This document shows positions 12,165 through 23,761 of a DNA stretch of 64,000 nt, piece by piece. This DNA is from Lentinus brumalis (Eukaryota > Basidiomycota > Agaricomycetes > Polyporales > Polyporaceae). How positions within the stretch are numbered: position 1 is the stretch's first letter; every line of letters begins with the position of its first letter. A program made the translations under genes and the position numbers. The notes beneath the pieces were generated by a model, which was not told the origin of the DNA, made no database searches, and worked only from the letters and a program-made list of their open reading frames with translations. The stretch is from contig MARA01000003.1 of the NCBI GenBank assembly GCA_001792895.1, forward strand, positions 124,001 through 188,000, read 5' to 3'.

Positions 12165-14540
12165 TCAACGCAGGTCCTCCGGCAAAGACCAATACAGTTT
12201 AGGCAAGAACCGCTTCACTTTGGAACGCACCTCCGTCTCCTGATTCTTCATCGCCGCGAACTTCATCAGAATGCGGACGGAGTCCTCGTCAGGCGCTATC
12301 CCGTCATCCCTCCCATTCATCTCCAGACAGAGGACCTTCATCGCCTCATCCAGCCTGTCCAACCGGCAGAGACACTCCAAGAACGTGTTCCAGTTCCGGA
12401 GGTTCATACCGTACCCAATCTCCGTGAGCGCGGTGAATATGCGGACGGCCACGTCGTAAGCCCTGTGGAACGCGCACGCGTCGATGATGATGCTGATGGA
12501 CGCGTGGGTGAACTGGCCCAGGGCGAAGAGCTTGTGCCAGATGCGCAGCGCCTCCGTGAAGCAGCCCGCGCGCTGGTACGCGTCCATGAGCTGGTTCCAG
12601 AGCGGCGTGTCGGGCGTGAACTCGGTGTTCACTGTGAGCTGGTTGTGCACGTGCTTCAGGGTCCTCGCGATGGACTCACGGACCTCGAGAGCGGCGACAT
12701 GGTCTCCACCGTCGCGGGCCGCGTCAGTCGCCGCCGCCGCCGACGCTGCTGTCGCGAGATCCGCGAGCTGCCTGATGATGACTGTGAAGATCTTGGAAGT
12801 GACTGGTACGCCATATTGGCGCATGTCGGAGACGATCTGGAAGTATTGGCGGACGGACGGGATGCCGTTCGGCCAATTCTCGAGGTGACAGAACGTGTCG
12901 AGAACCGCGGCGTAACCTTCCTCGTTGAGGACGGGCGGATCACCCTTGTGAGCGGGGGTGCCCATATAGCGATAGATCTTCATGGCCTCTACGGGGGTGG
13001 GCGAGGAGCGCATGAGGAGGACGAGGACACTGGCAGTCGACTGGGGATCAATGCGTATGCCAAACTCGTGCATGTCTTCCACGAGCGACACCGCAACGTG
13101 AAGATGCAGCGCAGGATGCGCGCTGGAGGTGAGGACTCGCAGAAGAAGCTGGTAGATCCTAGAGCCAGGTGGTTTGAGGTGGCCGGAAGCGGCGCTGTCG
13201 TCCAAAGAAGGGACTGTCTGGGCCGTCTCAGTGCCTGCTGATGAATCGCGGTATCGTGAAACGTAGTCGCGATAGAACCTCAGAGCTTGGTCGATCGCGA
13301 GATCTGAGGGCTTCCGAATGCCGGACGACAGGAAAAACTTGAGGATGAGGTATAGCATCTCGTCCGATGGGATGCCGTCGCGGAACTCCTGGGAGTAGAA
13401 GGACACGACCTTGTCCTGATCACCACTCTCGATGAGGTGTGACAACACCTTCGCCGAGACCTCGCTGCTACCGCGGTAACCCAATATGTTCCGCCACTCT
13501 CTCAGCGTCGCGGCGGAGAGGTTGGTACCCATAGCGGCCAACAGCATCTCGTCCGATGGCGGCAGTCCTAGCTCCAGGCACCGCCGAGCCAAACGAACGG
13601 CAGCAGTTCTGTGGCCTGCTGCAACCTGTCCTGATATCATTTCGTGCAAACGCTCGGCGGCGACCGCGTTGTGGATGTGGGAGACAGAGGAGATGTACAA
13701 GGACTCGACCAGAGTGGCCAGATCCTTCTGTCCGCTCCGTGTGTACCCGTCTACGATGATGTCGGCGACGTCGGGATCATAGGGCAACTTCGCAGGAGCA
13801 AGCAAGTTGATGATGTGCTTCATGGTCGCGAAGGAAGGGGGTTTCCATGGGGTGGAGGGATGGGATGGACCACGGAAGAGCGCGGAGATGATGACCTTAG
13901 CCGTACGTCCTTCTAGCCTGACTCCAGAATTCTGCATGTCCTTCAGGATGATTGGGATGATATACTCATTCCGCTGTCCAGCGGCATGATCGAGGAGCCT
14001 GTCCCACAAGGACGAGAGTGCATCCATGCCTTGGAGTTCCGGCATCTTGCTCGCGACCGACATAAACTTCTCGGCCGTCGTTGCGTCCTCACTGTCATAC
14101 AACTGATCGAGAGTCGTCGCAACGTACGCAGCGACATCCACAGCCTCCAGCTCCGCAACAGTCCTGAGGAAGTTTCGGAGGGCCTTCGAGTCTTGGGAAT
14201 GCGTGGAGCGCGATAGAGCTGCGACGACTTGGCGAAGTAACGTCCTGGAGGATTCCTCCACCAGAAGACCTCTTGGGAGAGCAGCAGTGTTCTTCCTGAA
14301 TCGGGAGAGGGCAATCCGGGGAGGACCTGTGCCTTGGATGAACGAGTAAAGTGCGTTCACCTCCCGGTAGAACTTCTGCGATGGTGATTCATCGAGGGGG
14401 GCTGTTCGGGCGCATGTTGTCGGGAACATGGGACATAGCTTGGTGCGGCGTTCGTGAGGGCGCGACGGCACAGAGGCGATAGTGGAAGACGGGAAGTGAT
14501 ATGTCTGCCTCCTGCGAATGCCCTCCACCCGAACATTCAT
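12165..14540 (-). CDS. pentatricopeptide-repeat-like mitochondrial protein
   Basis: A single open exon of 791 codons, unusual in this intron-rich setting. It looks like a mitochondrial RNA-binding helical-repeat protein. The N-terminus is Arg/Ser-rich and could be a targeting sequence. The body is built of helix pairs with PPR spacing, for example TPLWNQLMDAYQRAGCFTEA, then ALRIWHKLFALGQ, and later LRNWNTFLECLCRLDRLDEA. An alanine run interrupts one repeat near residue 600. The ATG at 14540 is the first in frame. PPR proteins act in processing, stability or translation of organellar RNAs; the target cannot be told from sequence. It ends tail-to-tail with glycine decarboxylase, about 170 bases away. 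Confidence 0.75.
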   Translation of the reverse strand: MNVRVEGIRRRQTYHFPSSTIASVPSRPHERRTKLCPMFPTTCARTAPLDESPSQKFYREVNALYSFIQGTGPPRIALSRFRKNTAALPRGLLVEESSRTLLRQVVAALSRSTHSQDSKALRNFLRTVAELEAVDVAAYVATTLDQLYDSEDATTAEKFMSVASKMPELQGMDALSSLWDRLLDHAAGQRNEYIIPIILKDMQNSGVRLEGRTAKVIISALFRGPSHPSTPWKPPSFATMKHIINLLAPAKLPYDPDVADIIVDGYTRSGQKDLATLVESLYISSVSHIHNAVAAERLHEMISGQVAAGHRTAAVRLARRCLELGLPPSDEMLLAAMGTNLSAATLREWRNILGYRGSSEVSAKVLSHLIESGDQDKVVSFYSQEFRDGIPSDEMLYLILKFFLSSGIRKPSDLAIDQALRFYRDYVSRYRDSSAGTETAQTVPSLDDSAASGHLKPPGSRIYQLLLRVLTSSAHPALHLHVAVSLVEDMHEFGIRIDPQSTASVLVLLMRSSPTPVEAMKIYRYMGTPAHKGDPPVLNEEGYAAVLDTFCHLENWPNGIPSVRQYFQIVSDMRQYGVPVTSKIFTVIIRQLADLATAASAAAATDAARDGGDHVAALEVRESIARTLKHVHNQLTVNTEFTPDTPLWNQLMDAYQRAGCFTEALRIWHKLFALGQFTHASISIIIDACAFHRAYDVAVRIFTALTEIGYGMNLRNWNTFLECLCRLDRLDEAMKVLCLEMNGRDDGIAPDEDSVRILMKFAAMKNQETEVRSKVKRFLPKLYWSLPEDLR

Positions 14541-14828
14541 ACGATACTGGGCTAGGGTGAGCCAACATGCAAACTCACATAAACTCTCAGGCAGCTCACC
14601 TGAGCATCCGCCAGCAGTTCACAGCAAGACAGCCAGCAAGGCAAGGACTGTTGAGACGATGAGGGAGAGGAGGAGAATATGCTCTTTGGGCGCCTGCACG
14701 CAACGCGCCAGAAGGGTCTCGTGATCGAAGGAGTTACACGTCGACTCGCCAGCCAGGACCGCCAGCAGTGTCTTTCCTTCTCCCCACACAAAGTACCTTC
14801 TATACCGTCTCCTGTCTCGCCCCGCATC

Positions 14829-15251
14829 ATGTCCGAGAAGCTTAAGGAATTCATCGACATTCCCCAGCAGTTCATCCGTGATGGAAACCAGGTTCGTGGT
14901 ACTCACAAGTGCATGAAATGACGAACCTCATTGAGATTGCACTTGCAGTTCCTCACCCGGTGTACAAAGCCGTCGCAGAAAGGTACGCCTCGAAGAAGGT
15001 TGGACGTTGGACTGGGACCTGACAAGCGGTACCAGAGTTCGTGCAGATCTCCAAGGCTGTTGCTATCGGTTTCGCGGTCATGGGCTTCATTGGCTACTTC
15101 GTCAAGCTCATCCACATCCCAATGTACGTCTCATACAGAGAGCTGTCTCGTTCCCTACTCACATGATACCATAGCAACAACATTCTTGTGTACGTGTCAT
15201 CACCCGCATTCGCTCGCCATCGCTCACTAGCCATACAGAGGAGGCGCATGA
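14829..15251 (+). CDS. SSS1: Sec61 translocon gamma subunit
   Basis: Five small exons: 14829-14891, 14949-14982, 15036-15123, 15175-15189, 15239-15251; 70 residues. This is the single-span, tail-anchored subunit of the Sec61 protein-conducting channel in the ER membrane. The amphipathic N-terminal helix ([18 protein letters not shown]), the [10 protein letters not shown] motif and the membrane helix ([20 protein letters not shown]) are all family hallmarks, ending in IPINNILVGGA. The last two exons code for only a few residues each, but their phases and splice sites are clean. SSS1/SEC61 gamma is essential in yeast. Confidence 0.95.
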
Positions 15252-15633
15252 TGCACGGCTTTGCAGGCTGCTGGACATGGCATGTGTGCTTGTGTACATA
15301 CGGGGACTATTTATCACTCTTTCTCTCTCCTTCCCAACCCATTCGCGAGCCCCAATCGCTGATGCCTGATGTCACCGCCGTGGACATGTCTTCGCGGCCA
15401 TGGCGCCAAGCTCGGCATCTCAAGACTCTGGTGGCCTTGTGCGATATGGTGGGGACCCGCAAGGATGGGACCTGCAGCTGTGCAGGCGGGAGAAGTGGTG
15501 ATGACTGCACGGGCGGCGATGTTGGATGAAACGACCTGTCTCCCGATCGAAGATCCGTGGGTGACTGTTTCATACTCGGTCTGCCGTGCGTCTTCATCGT
15601 TGCGTCAAGCTCCTATCGCAGGGTTGTCCACCG

Positions 15634-17221
15634 TCAGACCAGGGAAGATGAGGGGTGTGTCGCTATGGGTGTTGTGGACCCGATTGTCGAGGCGGAGAAG
15701 ATGGACAAGGAACGGACGACCCGTTGGGAATCCACGGATGCCCTGATCTCGTCGTCAGGATCCCACCTAGGCTTGCGGTTCCGGTAGAACCACGTCAGGG
15801 CGACATCCTGATGTTTAAGTCAGATACCGCATCGAATGCAACGGGGACAAATGTACCTTCTGCAGTCCGAAGACCAGGAATGCGGCGAGCGGGAGTGCAG
15901 CCTGGATCATGTATCCAAATGTACTGGGATCTTGCTTGAGATCCATGATACAAGCACTGTCTCGTATGTCAGGCGAGCGTCGGGAAAACGGAGTTCAGTG
16001 AAGACGCACCCAAGAGCCAGTGTGGCATAGATGAGGAACAGAGCGGCCTGGGCCACATTCGTCAGTGAAGGATGCAGTTTATACGTGCGTGGAGGTGCAC
16101 ATACTCTGCACCATGGCGAAAGTGATGGCCTTTTCGCTTTAGCCAGTGGAAAGTCCCTCTTGATGATTTGTCGGCCACGAATGATTCTGACGATGGTTGC
16201 CACTAGGTAGGCTAGTTAGACATGGGTGCAAACTGGAGAGTATCGTGTACTGTACGTTCAAATCCGATTATGAGCAGTAGGAAGATGCCGCAGAAGATAG
16301 GCACCGCGTACATCTCGCTGGGAACATCAAGTCAATCCAATAACTGGGGAACTTTTAGGGGACCACTCACAAGGGTCCGTACATCAGGCCACAATACAAG
16401 CCGTTCTTGACTTGCACCCAGTGCGGACTTTGGTGGCCGACCTGTCGAACTGGTGTGAGGACCATCATCCTCATTCTCTCTATACCGACATGACGTACGT
16501 AGGCAGCTGGTATGGCGAACGCGATGAACGTCAGGTATGGTGGAACGATGATCTGCAAGTTGCATTAGAAGGTACAGAAACCATCCTAGAGCCCGTCAAC
16601 GATACTCACGGCGACCATCTTCAACCACTGTGGGATATTCGCGAGACGAGCTTCTTTCCACGGCTCGACGAATGTGCTCCATATCTTAGGGTGGACGTCA
16701 GTTGAGGAGATATAAGCTCGATGAGGAAACCACGCACCTGAAGCACCACTTCGAGACCGGCCACAACGGCCCTGGACTGCCGTCAGTTACCGGGATGAAT
16801 GGCGAGACACCGTTGCAACGCACATAGGAGGAGCCGCATAATTCATCGCTGCTTGGGTCAAACACAGCCCATAAGGCGGATTCTCCAACTCTCCGCCGTA
16901 TATACTGGAGGTAGATGAGCGCCTCCACAGGACAGTGGAGAGGAAAGACTCACAGGAGACAGTATATGATAGAGTACAGTATCCATACAATACAGAAGTT
17001 AATGACAGTGAGGTGCCTCTTCGTGGTCTTTGAGATACAGAAGGTTGCAACAAGAAGTGGTAGTCCGATATGTCCGCCAGCGAGGTGGAGCGCAAAGAAC
17101 ACGGAGCTCAGGCTCTTCAAGTCCGGAGGGGGCGGTTCTGAGACGACACCGCGATACAAATTAGCAAACAGACGTTGTCTTACTCGGTCGTGTCAATGAG
17201 CTGCGCACCGTTCAAAGTCAT
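15634..17221 (-). CDS. Agaricomycete-type seven-helix membrane protein
   Basis: Eleven exons (5' to 3' on the minus strand): 17221-17209, 17137-16954, 16904-16824, 16771-16738, 16684-16610, 16552-16371, 16317-16256, 16202-16105, 16047-16010, 15956-15857, 15807-15634; 346 residues. Signature pieces are VFFALHLAGGHIGLPLLV, INFCIVWILYSIIYCLL, YGLCLTQAAMNYAAPPM, IIVPPYLTFIAFAI and, after the last membrane segment, WFYRNRKPRWDPDDE. Seven hydrophobic segments fit a receptor-like fold. I recognise it as a lineage-expanded family of uncharacterised 7TM proteins of mushrooms; it is not the STE3 pheromone receptor. Ligand and signalling partner are unknown. The start (MTLN joined to EPPPPD) is set by a GTGCGC donor and could be incomplete. 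Confidence 0.75.
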
Positions 17222-18049
17222 AACACAGGCGGGTAGTATCACTACTATCCAGTCGTCCGAATCGTAGCCGTACCCGGCAACCGTAGTCCGTCTTAGCGAG
17301 CCTGTCCAGAGATCAACTCCGGTGGATCCGAGATGTCGTGTCTCGTAACCCTATCGATATAACCAAGAGGTCGGAGCTTGGGGGGAAAGGAGCGTGAAGC
17401 CAGCCAGCTGGAACGAGAGATGCTCAAGGGGTCCAGGGGCAAGCTGAAGGGCTCTTCATAGACAGCAGAGGGCGCGAAAGAACGCCAGAAGTGCGATGTA
17501 TTGCTGTCCGTTCTGTGATATCGTTGATCCTTGACGCATTGGCTGGTCTGGATCACAGCCTGTGGTTCCGGCGGCGCCCCGCGCAGCATCAGGTACTTAC
17601 GGCGTCGATCACAGATCTGGAGGGTGCGGCTCCCGCGGCCAGCAATATAATTGGCGGGAACTCTGTTGCACAGTTGCAGACCGACAAGTGCACAGTTAAC
17701 TGTCCACATCGTCCTGAAAGGTGATGGCGGAGCGTTGATCGAGCAAAAAGCACAAGATCGGCAGGTTTAGCTTCGAGATTGGCTTTCTGACAGGGTGTAT
17801 TGCTCCGGATATACCTATAAGTATGCAAGTCCACCTCGTTCATTCGTATGTTGTGAAGGCACGTCCTAGAATTTGTCGACCGATTCGAGGAGCGCATCGC
17901 CACGCTCGCAGCAAAGGAGATCACATAGATTCCGTCTGACATTGAATTGAGCATAGGTATTGATGTCAGAAACGAGGGAATCTGACGAACAATAATGCAT
18001 TAGTACGCGTGAGAGCGCGATAGGGTATATCCGGGGAATACAAGGATGT
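17222..18049. other. intergenic, no convincing gene
   Basis: About 0.8 kb between the 7TM gene and COG1, both on the minus strand. A 138-codon minus-strand open frame (17293-17709) and a short hydrophobic stretch just before the 7TM start were inspected. Neither resembles a known family or forms a coherent spliced gene. Presumably the 7TM promoter and the COG1 3' UTR. Confidence 0.4.
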
Positions 18050-21000
18050 CTAGCGGACCATCGCTCCCCCAACGAGGAGCAACCCAAAGCGCGGTGGAGG
18101 CTTCACCAATTCTACCGCAGGCTCGAAGCGTTGTTCGACAGAAGGTGCCCCGTAGGGCAATAAGCTCGATGGCTTTTCGGACTTGGCCAGAGGGGCGGAT
18201 TGAGAACTTCGGTAATGGTGGGAGGGTAAGAGCCCGGCTAGCAGGATCTGCGTACGTGACAGGTATTCTCGTGCAGCGTTGATGAGATCAGACTGCGGCG
18301 GGGCCTTGTCATCCGGGATGAGCTAGCGTGGATGAGCAAAGAGCATGATTGTGGGGCAAGGTCACTCACCTGTCGGCGCCGCGCAATGCATGCGTCCAAT
18401 TGCTCAGAAACTCCCGAGTTGTGCTCGCCCCAGCAATCATAAAGCCTCTGCAGGAAAGCAAGATCCCATAAGAACTGCAAGTCACTGCAAGAAGGTTCCG
18501 AGGCAACATAGATAGTGATGAAGCGTCGCAGAGTGGAACCGCCCCGATGGTGTCGGCGATCATCTTCGAGGCATACGCCGAGGCGTTGCATCTCGGAAGA
18601 TAGCGAGAGCAGCGCTTGAATAAGGGCGGGTGATGGGCACTTTGGGGCGACGGAGTCGGCTACAACAGGTCAGCACTTCGTGCCTCGTAGGCATGCAGCA
18701 AGCAGTGCTCACCTGTGGATACCTGACGAGTGGACTCACTGGGCACCTGCCCTCCGATGTAGTCGTCGAAGATACGGGTCACGATATTCTCCTGCCAGCG
18801 CTCCATCAGCTTCACTTGCAAGCCGCATAGACGTTGTCGGAAAGCTGCATGCTGTTGAGACCCGTGTACTGAAGAGCAATCAAGGAACTCACCTTCTGCA
18901 GACGTTGCACTACACCCGATGCGCACGAAGAAGTCCGATGATGAGGCCAGCTCCTCACAGATCCTCGCTATGAGAACATAGCATGTGGATGGAGAACCTA
19001 GTGAGGTTGAGGATGTTAGAGACAACGGCAATCGAAAAAACGTTTTGAACGCGCACACCTTCATCGGCGGCTGCGTTATCGAGCACATCGCAGATTTTCT
19101 CACTGAGAGCTTCCGCGTCGGCACAGTAGGAACTAGACAGATGTTGAACCAAGTCGCTACATGGCGACGGTCAGTATCACGCAGCATATGAAGCATAAGA
19201 GCCCACCTGCCGCTTCTCTCCGATGTGAGCATGATCGAAAGATCCCTGTGGAGGTCGGAGGCTTGACGCTCAAGTGTTGACAGGACCCCATCGAGTAGAG
19301 GTGTCCGACCGTCGAGCTGTTGGCGCAACGCCAATTTGTACTTCACGAACTGAGCGCCAGCCATACTACTATGGGCACCACTCTGTAGCACTATGGGCAG
19401 CGAGGGTGGGTGGAACAAGTGCTCCACAGGCTGGACGTCTGTGATGAAAAGACATTGAGTAACCTGCAGGCGGCCAAAATGCCTTACACACCATAAGAAT
19501 GTGCATCCGCTTCGCTCTCTACAGCTTTCGTTGCAGATGCAACCGCAGTACGGAACGAAGAATCCATGACATCTAACGCCCTGTTCCAGATGCAAGTGGC
19601 TTGGTGTTGGCAAGCCTTGTTGATGATCGACTCCAGCTCGGATCGTTCGGGTGTTTCCAGTCCCTCCGTCGCGTCCAACCACGCCAATAAGGAAGCCCGG
19701 ACTTCCCAAACTTCCCGAACATTGACGAGATCAGCGAACCAGTCCGTGATAGCACCCTTCGCGTCTTGAACGGCCTTTTTGAACCAACTCTCGAGCTTGT
19801 CACGGAGCTGAGGGAGCAAAGTAGGTGTAGTGATGGCAGCGCCGTCAATGTAGGGCTTGTAAGTGCGGATGCCTTGAGGCAACAATGCGAAGTGACTGGA
19901 TGACGGCAATGATGTCAGGAGTTTCTGCGTAGTAAGCTGCAGTTCTGGTGGGAGCGATTCAGGGCTGTCGGTGGGAGCTTGGAAGAATTGCAACGCCAAT
20001 TTCATCAACGAAGGGGTGCTGCCATCGGCGAAAACGGTTCGCGCCGTGCTGACGGTTCGTGATATGGCGTCCAGCACTGATTCTGCTTTTTGCTTCGTCT
20101 CTCGGACAGCCACTTTGCGTGGCCGGTGTGGACCCTTGCCGTTCGGTTTAGCGTCGCCGTTGGTGGAAGTTGAGGCACTTCGGGTGAGGAGGCTAGAGAG
20201 GGTCTTGGTGCGCTGTGCCAGGTAGATCACGAGCGTTTCGGGTAGCGGTCTCGATTCGAGAAGGTGTAGTGTAAGCAAGGTCGCACAGACTTCCTGCAAT
20301 TACGGGGGAGTCAATGAGAGTATCGTATGAAAACTATGGTAGTACGAACTCCTGGAGAGCTAGTCGCCTCTCGAAGCGACAGAGTCGCCCTGTGAGATAT
20401 CTGTGAACGGAATGGGGTAATGGTGTCCCACTGGCGTTGCACCAGAGGTACCTGGTCCTACGGGAGTATGAGTATGTCAGACAGTAGTTGAAACACGGAG
20501 GAACATACCATTACGTCGATACCATATGACTGCCAGCTCTGATCATCCTCCTCCTGCGACAGCGCACGATGGACGACCCGCGCAAGGAGGAATAGCCACG
20601 CAGCATTCAAGTACGCCTTGCTCTCCATCAGTCGCCACAAGTGTTCGGGAGCGTCGAGCAGAAGCTTCACATGCGCTGATAACGACTGTAGTGCCTGTAG
20701 GTGCTTGTCTGCTCCCCCACATGAGGACGCGCCGATACCACAACATAGTGGACGACGTACCTTCGCCTGTAGCTGCCCGTTTCGGCGCGCGTACAGGACT
20801 AATCGCATAGACAGTATCTCGCATCTCCTCCAGTGCCTCCAGGACATGTTTCGATGACTTGGCAAGTCCCAGGATGGACGTCGAGGCTTGCAGTAGATCC
20901 CGGTAGCGTTCCCTGTGCTTTCATGACGCCTCTGAACATTCCGATGCCGCTAGCACAGTAATTTGACGTACCCAACCATGAGCCGCAGCTCCTCCTGCTT

Positions 21001-21310
21001 CGCATCCGCATCCGCCCTAGGTAGCGCATTCACTACTGCCCGTACCACTTCGTGTAGGACACTATTACCTCAGTCGCTGCTGCACCATCTTCACCTCGGA
21101 CACCGTATGCTTCGTAAACAAGTCATCGGGATCGACAGCGTTGATGTTGGCGAGGAAATCCAGCTTCTGAGAGGAGGAGGCAGAGCGGGCCGACGTATCG
21201 AGCTTGGTCGGAGGTCGCTTCGGAGTGGCAGAGAGTGTGGGGCCATTATGACGCAAATGTTCAGGAGATGCTGGCAAACCGACTGAACCAGAAGACGGCC
21301 GGCGAAACAT
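18050..21310 (-). CDS. COG1: conserved oligomeric Golgi complex subunit 1
   Basis: Eleven exons: 21310-21069, 21016-20972, 20912-20761, 20708-20509, 20457-20350, 20293-19492, 19438-19207, 19156-19059, 18997-18713, 18659-18370, 18322-18050; 908 residues. COG1 belongs to the COG tethering complex that keeps Golgi glycosylation enzymes in place by retrograde vesicle traffic. Family marks: LFTKHTVSEVKMVQQRLR, KQEELRLMVGERYRDLLQAS, the helical block HVKLLLDAPEHLWRLMESK, and the central WFADLVNVREVWEVRASLL. Exon 4 is entered at an acceptor giving GEDKHLQALQSL, and exon 6 ends at TAT G|GTGTGT. A possible short intron at the EGEFLDCSS region was left unspliced because removal breaks the frame. Confidence 0.9.
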
Positions 21311-21632
21311 CTGGATGTTGTTCAAGTAACAGAGCTCAAGCTCAAGCGTCTTGGCCGTGGACAGCGAACTGAAGGCAACACAAGCGCCCGTCGAAGCCAC
21401 TGGGGCGTCTGCATGCGCAGAGTGTTCCGATGCGTTGTAGAGGAGTGTACTGTAACAGCCGTTCCGCCAGAGAAATCGTAAAGAACGAGTAATCTAGGAA
21501 GAACATACAGTCTGTCAATAACACGACGTAGTGACGCGACGCGTTTTGGTCCATTAGGCGCTAGTACATACACGCGAGAAAGATGTAAGGTGCAAGTAAC
21601 CACAGCATATGTACGGGATAGAAGAATATGGG

Positions 21633-22952
21633 TCACCGAGCTTCTTGACCACTCTCAGTGATGTCTTTGGAAGGCTCTTCAACAGGCGCCGGTTCCGACG
21701 CCGGTGCAGGCGCAAACGATGGGCCTGGCCGAGCTGGCGCAGCGGATCCGTTCGAAGCACGTTGCGGGGTCGGGGATGCCGATGCAACGCGTTGGTCAAG
21801 GGCTTTCAGTGCCATCGCTCTGTGGGCGATGTCAGTAAGCGAAGGTGACAAGGACTCTCTGCGACTGACCGTCTTCGCTCTGCTTCTGCACGCGCGCCCC
21901 CAGGTAGCTGACTATAGCCACCCGCTTCTATGTCCACACCGCCCGATGGGATCAGGTGCAGCTTGTTCGCAACAGCGTACGCGGTGTTCGACAGGATGGT
22001 GATAGGCCCACTGATCGCATGCGTGAGCGCTGGCCGTCCGCGGAATGAAAACGGGACTCACTGGATGAATGGAGGGAACCAGTTCACAAATGCAAACGTC
22101 TCGCTCCGATCACCATAGGCTGGTCCGCCGCTCAGCACCTCTCCAGAGTTCTTCTTGTAGAAACGGAGCCAGATGTATGACACCAGCCATCCAAACTGGA
22201 TCACGATGAAAGGGCATTGAAACCCTATGATACACATGACCGTCGAGAATGTCAGGTAGGCCATAGGGAGCGTCTGGCACCCAACAGCGAACGAAGTGAG
22301 TACGCTGTGGTGGTAGTCATCAGGTCTGAACGTACCTTGACACGGGCCTTGATTACACCCATGACCTGGACCTGGTGCTCAGGAATCAACTGAGTGAACG
22401 CGACGAGCACCCCGATCTGCAGCGCCATTTGCCCATGGTATTCCTGCCCATATCTGGAGACGAACCTTCAGTTGCAGACACTCTACTGGCTCGAGTAAAA
22501 GAGGCACGCACAAGAATACCGGGTTACCGAACAGCATGTACTCCAGCCAATTCACGACGAATGCGATGATATTTGAGGCGACGACTGTCACAACGACGAA
22601 CTTGATTGTCTCAACTGCTCCCCATAGTCGTTCCAAGTAGCGCAGAGAGGCGGGTATAACAAGGAGGGTGAACGCAAGCTGAGATACACGTGAGGAACAG
22701 TCGCGGCAGGTAGACCCACAGACTTACCTCTATGATTGTGGTCTCCACGAACGCGGACGTGAGGAATGTCCAGGGATAGAACAGGCTTGAGCCGGGGACA
22801 AGAACCAAATATGGCGCTGAGAACTTCTCATCTCCGGTCCATAGCAGGAAGTAGTAGAGTAGCGAGAGCACTACTGTGGCAGCGGTGATGGCGCGGGTTG
22901 CAGGAGGTATTGAGGATACAAAATGCAGCGGTGCGAGCGAGAGGACGGCCAT
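21633..22952 (-). CDS. TMEM115-like Golgi membrane protein (DUF1751)
   Basis: Six exons: 22952-22728, 22678-22512, 22453-22336, 22273-22062, 22010-21870, 21819-21633; 349 residues. It is a rhomboid-like, non-catalytic multispanning protein. Mammalian TMEM115 sits in the Golgi and interacts with the COG complex. Family stretches are FYPWTFLTSAFVETTIIE, RYLERLWGAVETIKF, the segment YHGQMALQIGVLVAFTQLIP, and GWLVSYIWLRFYKK. The tail is Pro/Ala-rich and disordered. The gene lies directly upstream of COG1 on the same strand. Given the reported TMEM115-COG contact this is a suggestive pairing, but it may be chance. Confidence 0.88.
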
Positions 22953-23200
22953 GGTGAAGGCGACACTTCAGAGGGTCATTCAGTCGAGTACAGCGGAACG
23001 TGAGGATGTCGTTGTCGAAGACGAGGGCAGAGGTGACCCGCCGAGGACGACAGAGGCAAGAGACGAACCTCTCCGTCCGCAGGGATCCGACGCGGCCGCG
23101 CGAGGGCGTCTGCCCACCGCGTCACGTCTTCTTCGCGCCGTGTTCGTGACGCGTGACAGAACGCCTTCATGACTTGAACGACCACTACGCTCAGCCGGCC

Positions 23201-23761
23201 ATGTCTTCGGACTACAACTTCCGGCCCGGGGGCTCCCTCAAACTCAAGGGAGGAGTCACCGAGGGAGGAATCGTGAAGAAGTGAGTGGTGCAAGCTCGCG
23301 TAATAGCCTGCGCTGACGATTATGCAGGAAGAAGAAAGCAAAGTCTACAAAGAAAGAGAAGGCAGCCTCTCCTGACGAGGATCGCCTGAAAGCTTTGGAG
23401 CGCGCCATCCAGGATGATGAGGCGAAGGCTGCGTCTCCGGTTGGCAGTGGTCGCAACTCCCCTGCTATAGCCGGCAGCAGCAGCAGTGACCGGAAGACGG
23501 CGGCGGAGAAGCGATTTGAGGAGGTGCAGAGGAAGAGGGTGTGTACCCACATTCTATCGCGCGTCCTTAGTACTGAAGGCGTATCGCAGCTTGCCGAGAA
23601 GGTGGCGAGGTTGGCTAACAAGAGTCACAAAGATAGGGTCAACGAGTTCAACACTAAGCTTGAGCTCCTCAGCGAGCACCACGATATTCCCAAGGTATGT
23701 TCGTGTCGTGGTCTCCATCCCCTATCCTCATACAACGTTCGTGCAGGTCGGACCAGGATAA
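23201..23761 (+). CDS. FAM32A-like nuclear protein (DUF1754)
   Basis: Four exons: 23201-23280, 23328-23538, 23590-23694, 23747-23761; 136 residues. FAM32A-like proteins are small, lysine-rich and conserved from fungi to man; the human protein is found in the catalytic (C*/P) spliceosome near the 3' splice site. The signature is complete: GGSLKLKGG near the N-terminus, a Lys-rich block (KKKKKAKSTKKEK), a variable Ser/Asp middle, then RFEEVQRKRLAEKVARLANK, SHKDRVNEFN and the terminal LLSEHHDIPKVGPG. The final five codons are on their own exon. A role in splicing is inferred from the family only. Confidence 0.9.

Noticed and set aside
12117..13241. 374-codon plus-strand open frame
   Set aside because: It is antisense to the PPR gene, with Arg/Val/Asp-rich composition typical of a shadow frame; no family resemblance.
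15634..17221. 7TM gene as a STE3 pheromone receptor (MAT-B)
   Set aside because: The helices carry a different signature (ALHLAGGHIGLPLL, NPPYGLC) from STE3. No small CaaX pheromone precursor gene was seen nearby.
17293..17709. 138-codon minus-strand frame upstream of the 7TM gene
   Set aside because: Tried as an upstream exon set for the 7TM protein or as a separate gene. Splice phases do not connect and no domain was recognised.
18874..18914. A 41-base intron in COG1 exon 9
   Set aside because: GTGAGT and a CAACAG acceptor are present, but removing the segment breaks the frame, while reading through keeps it open and in family register.
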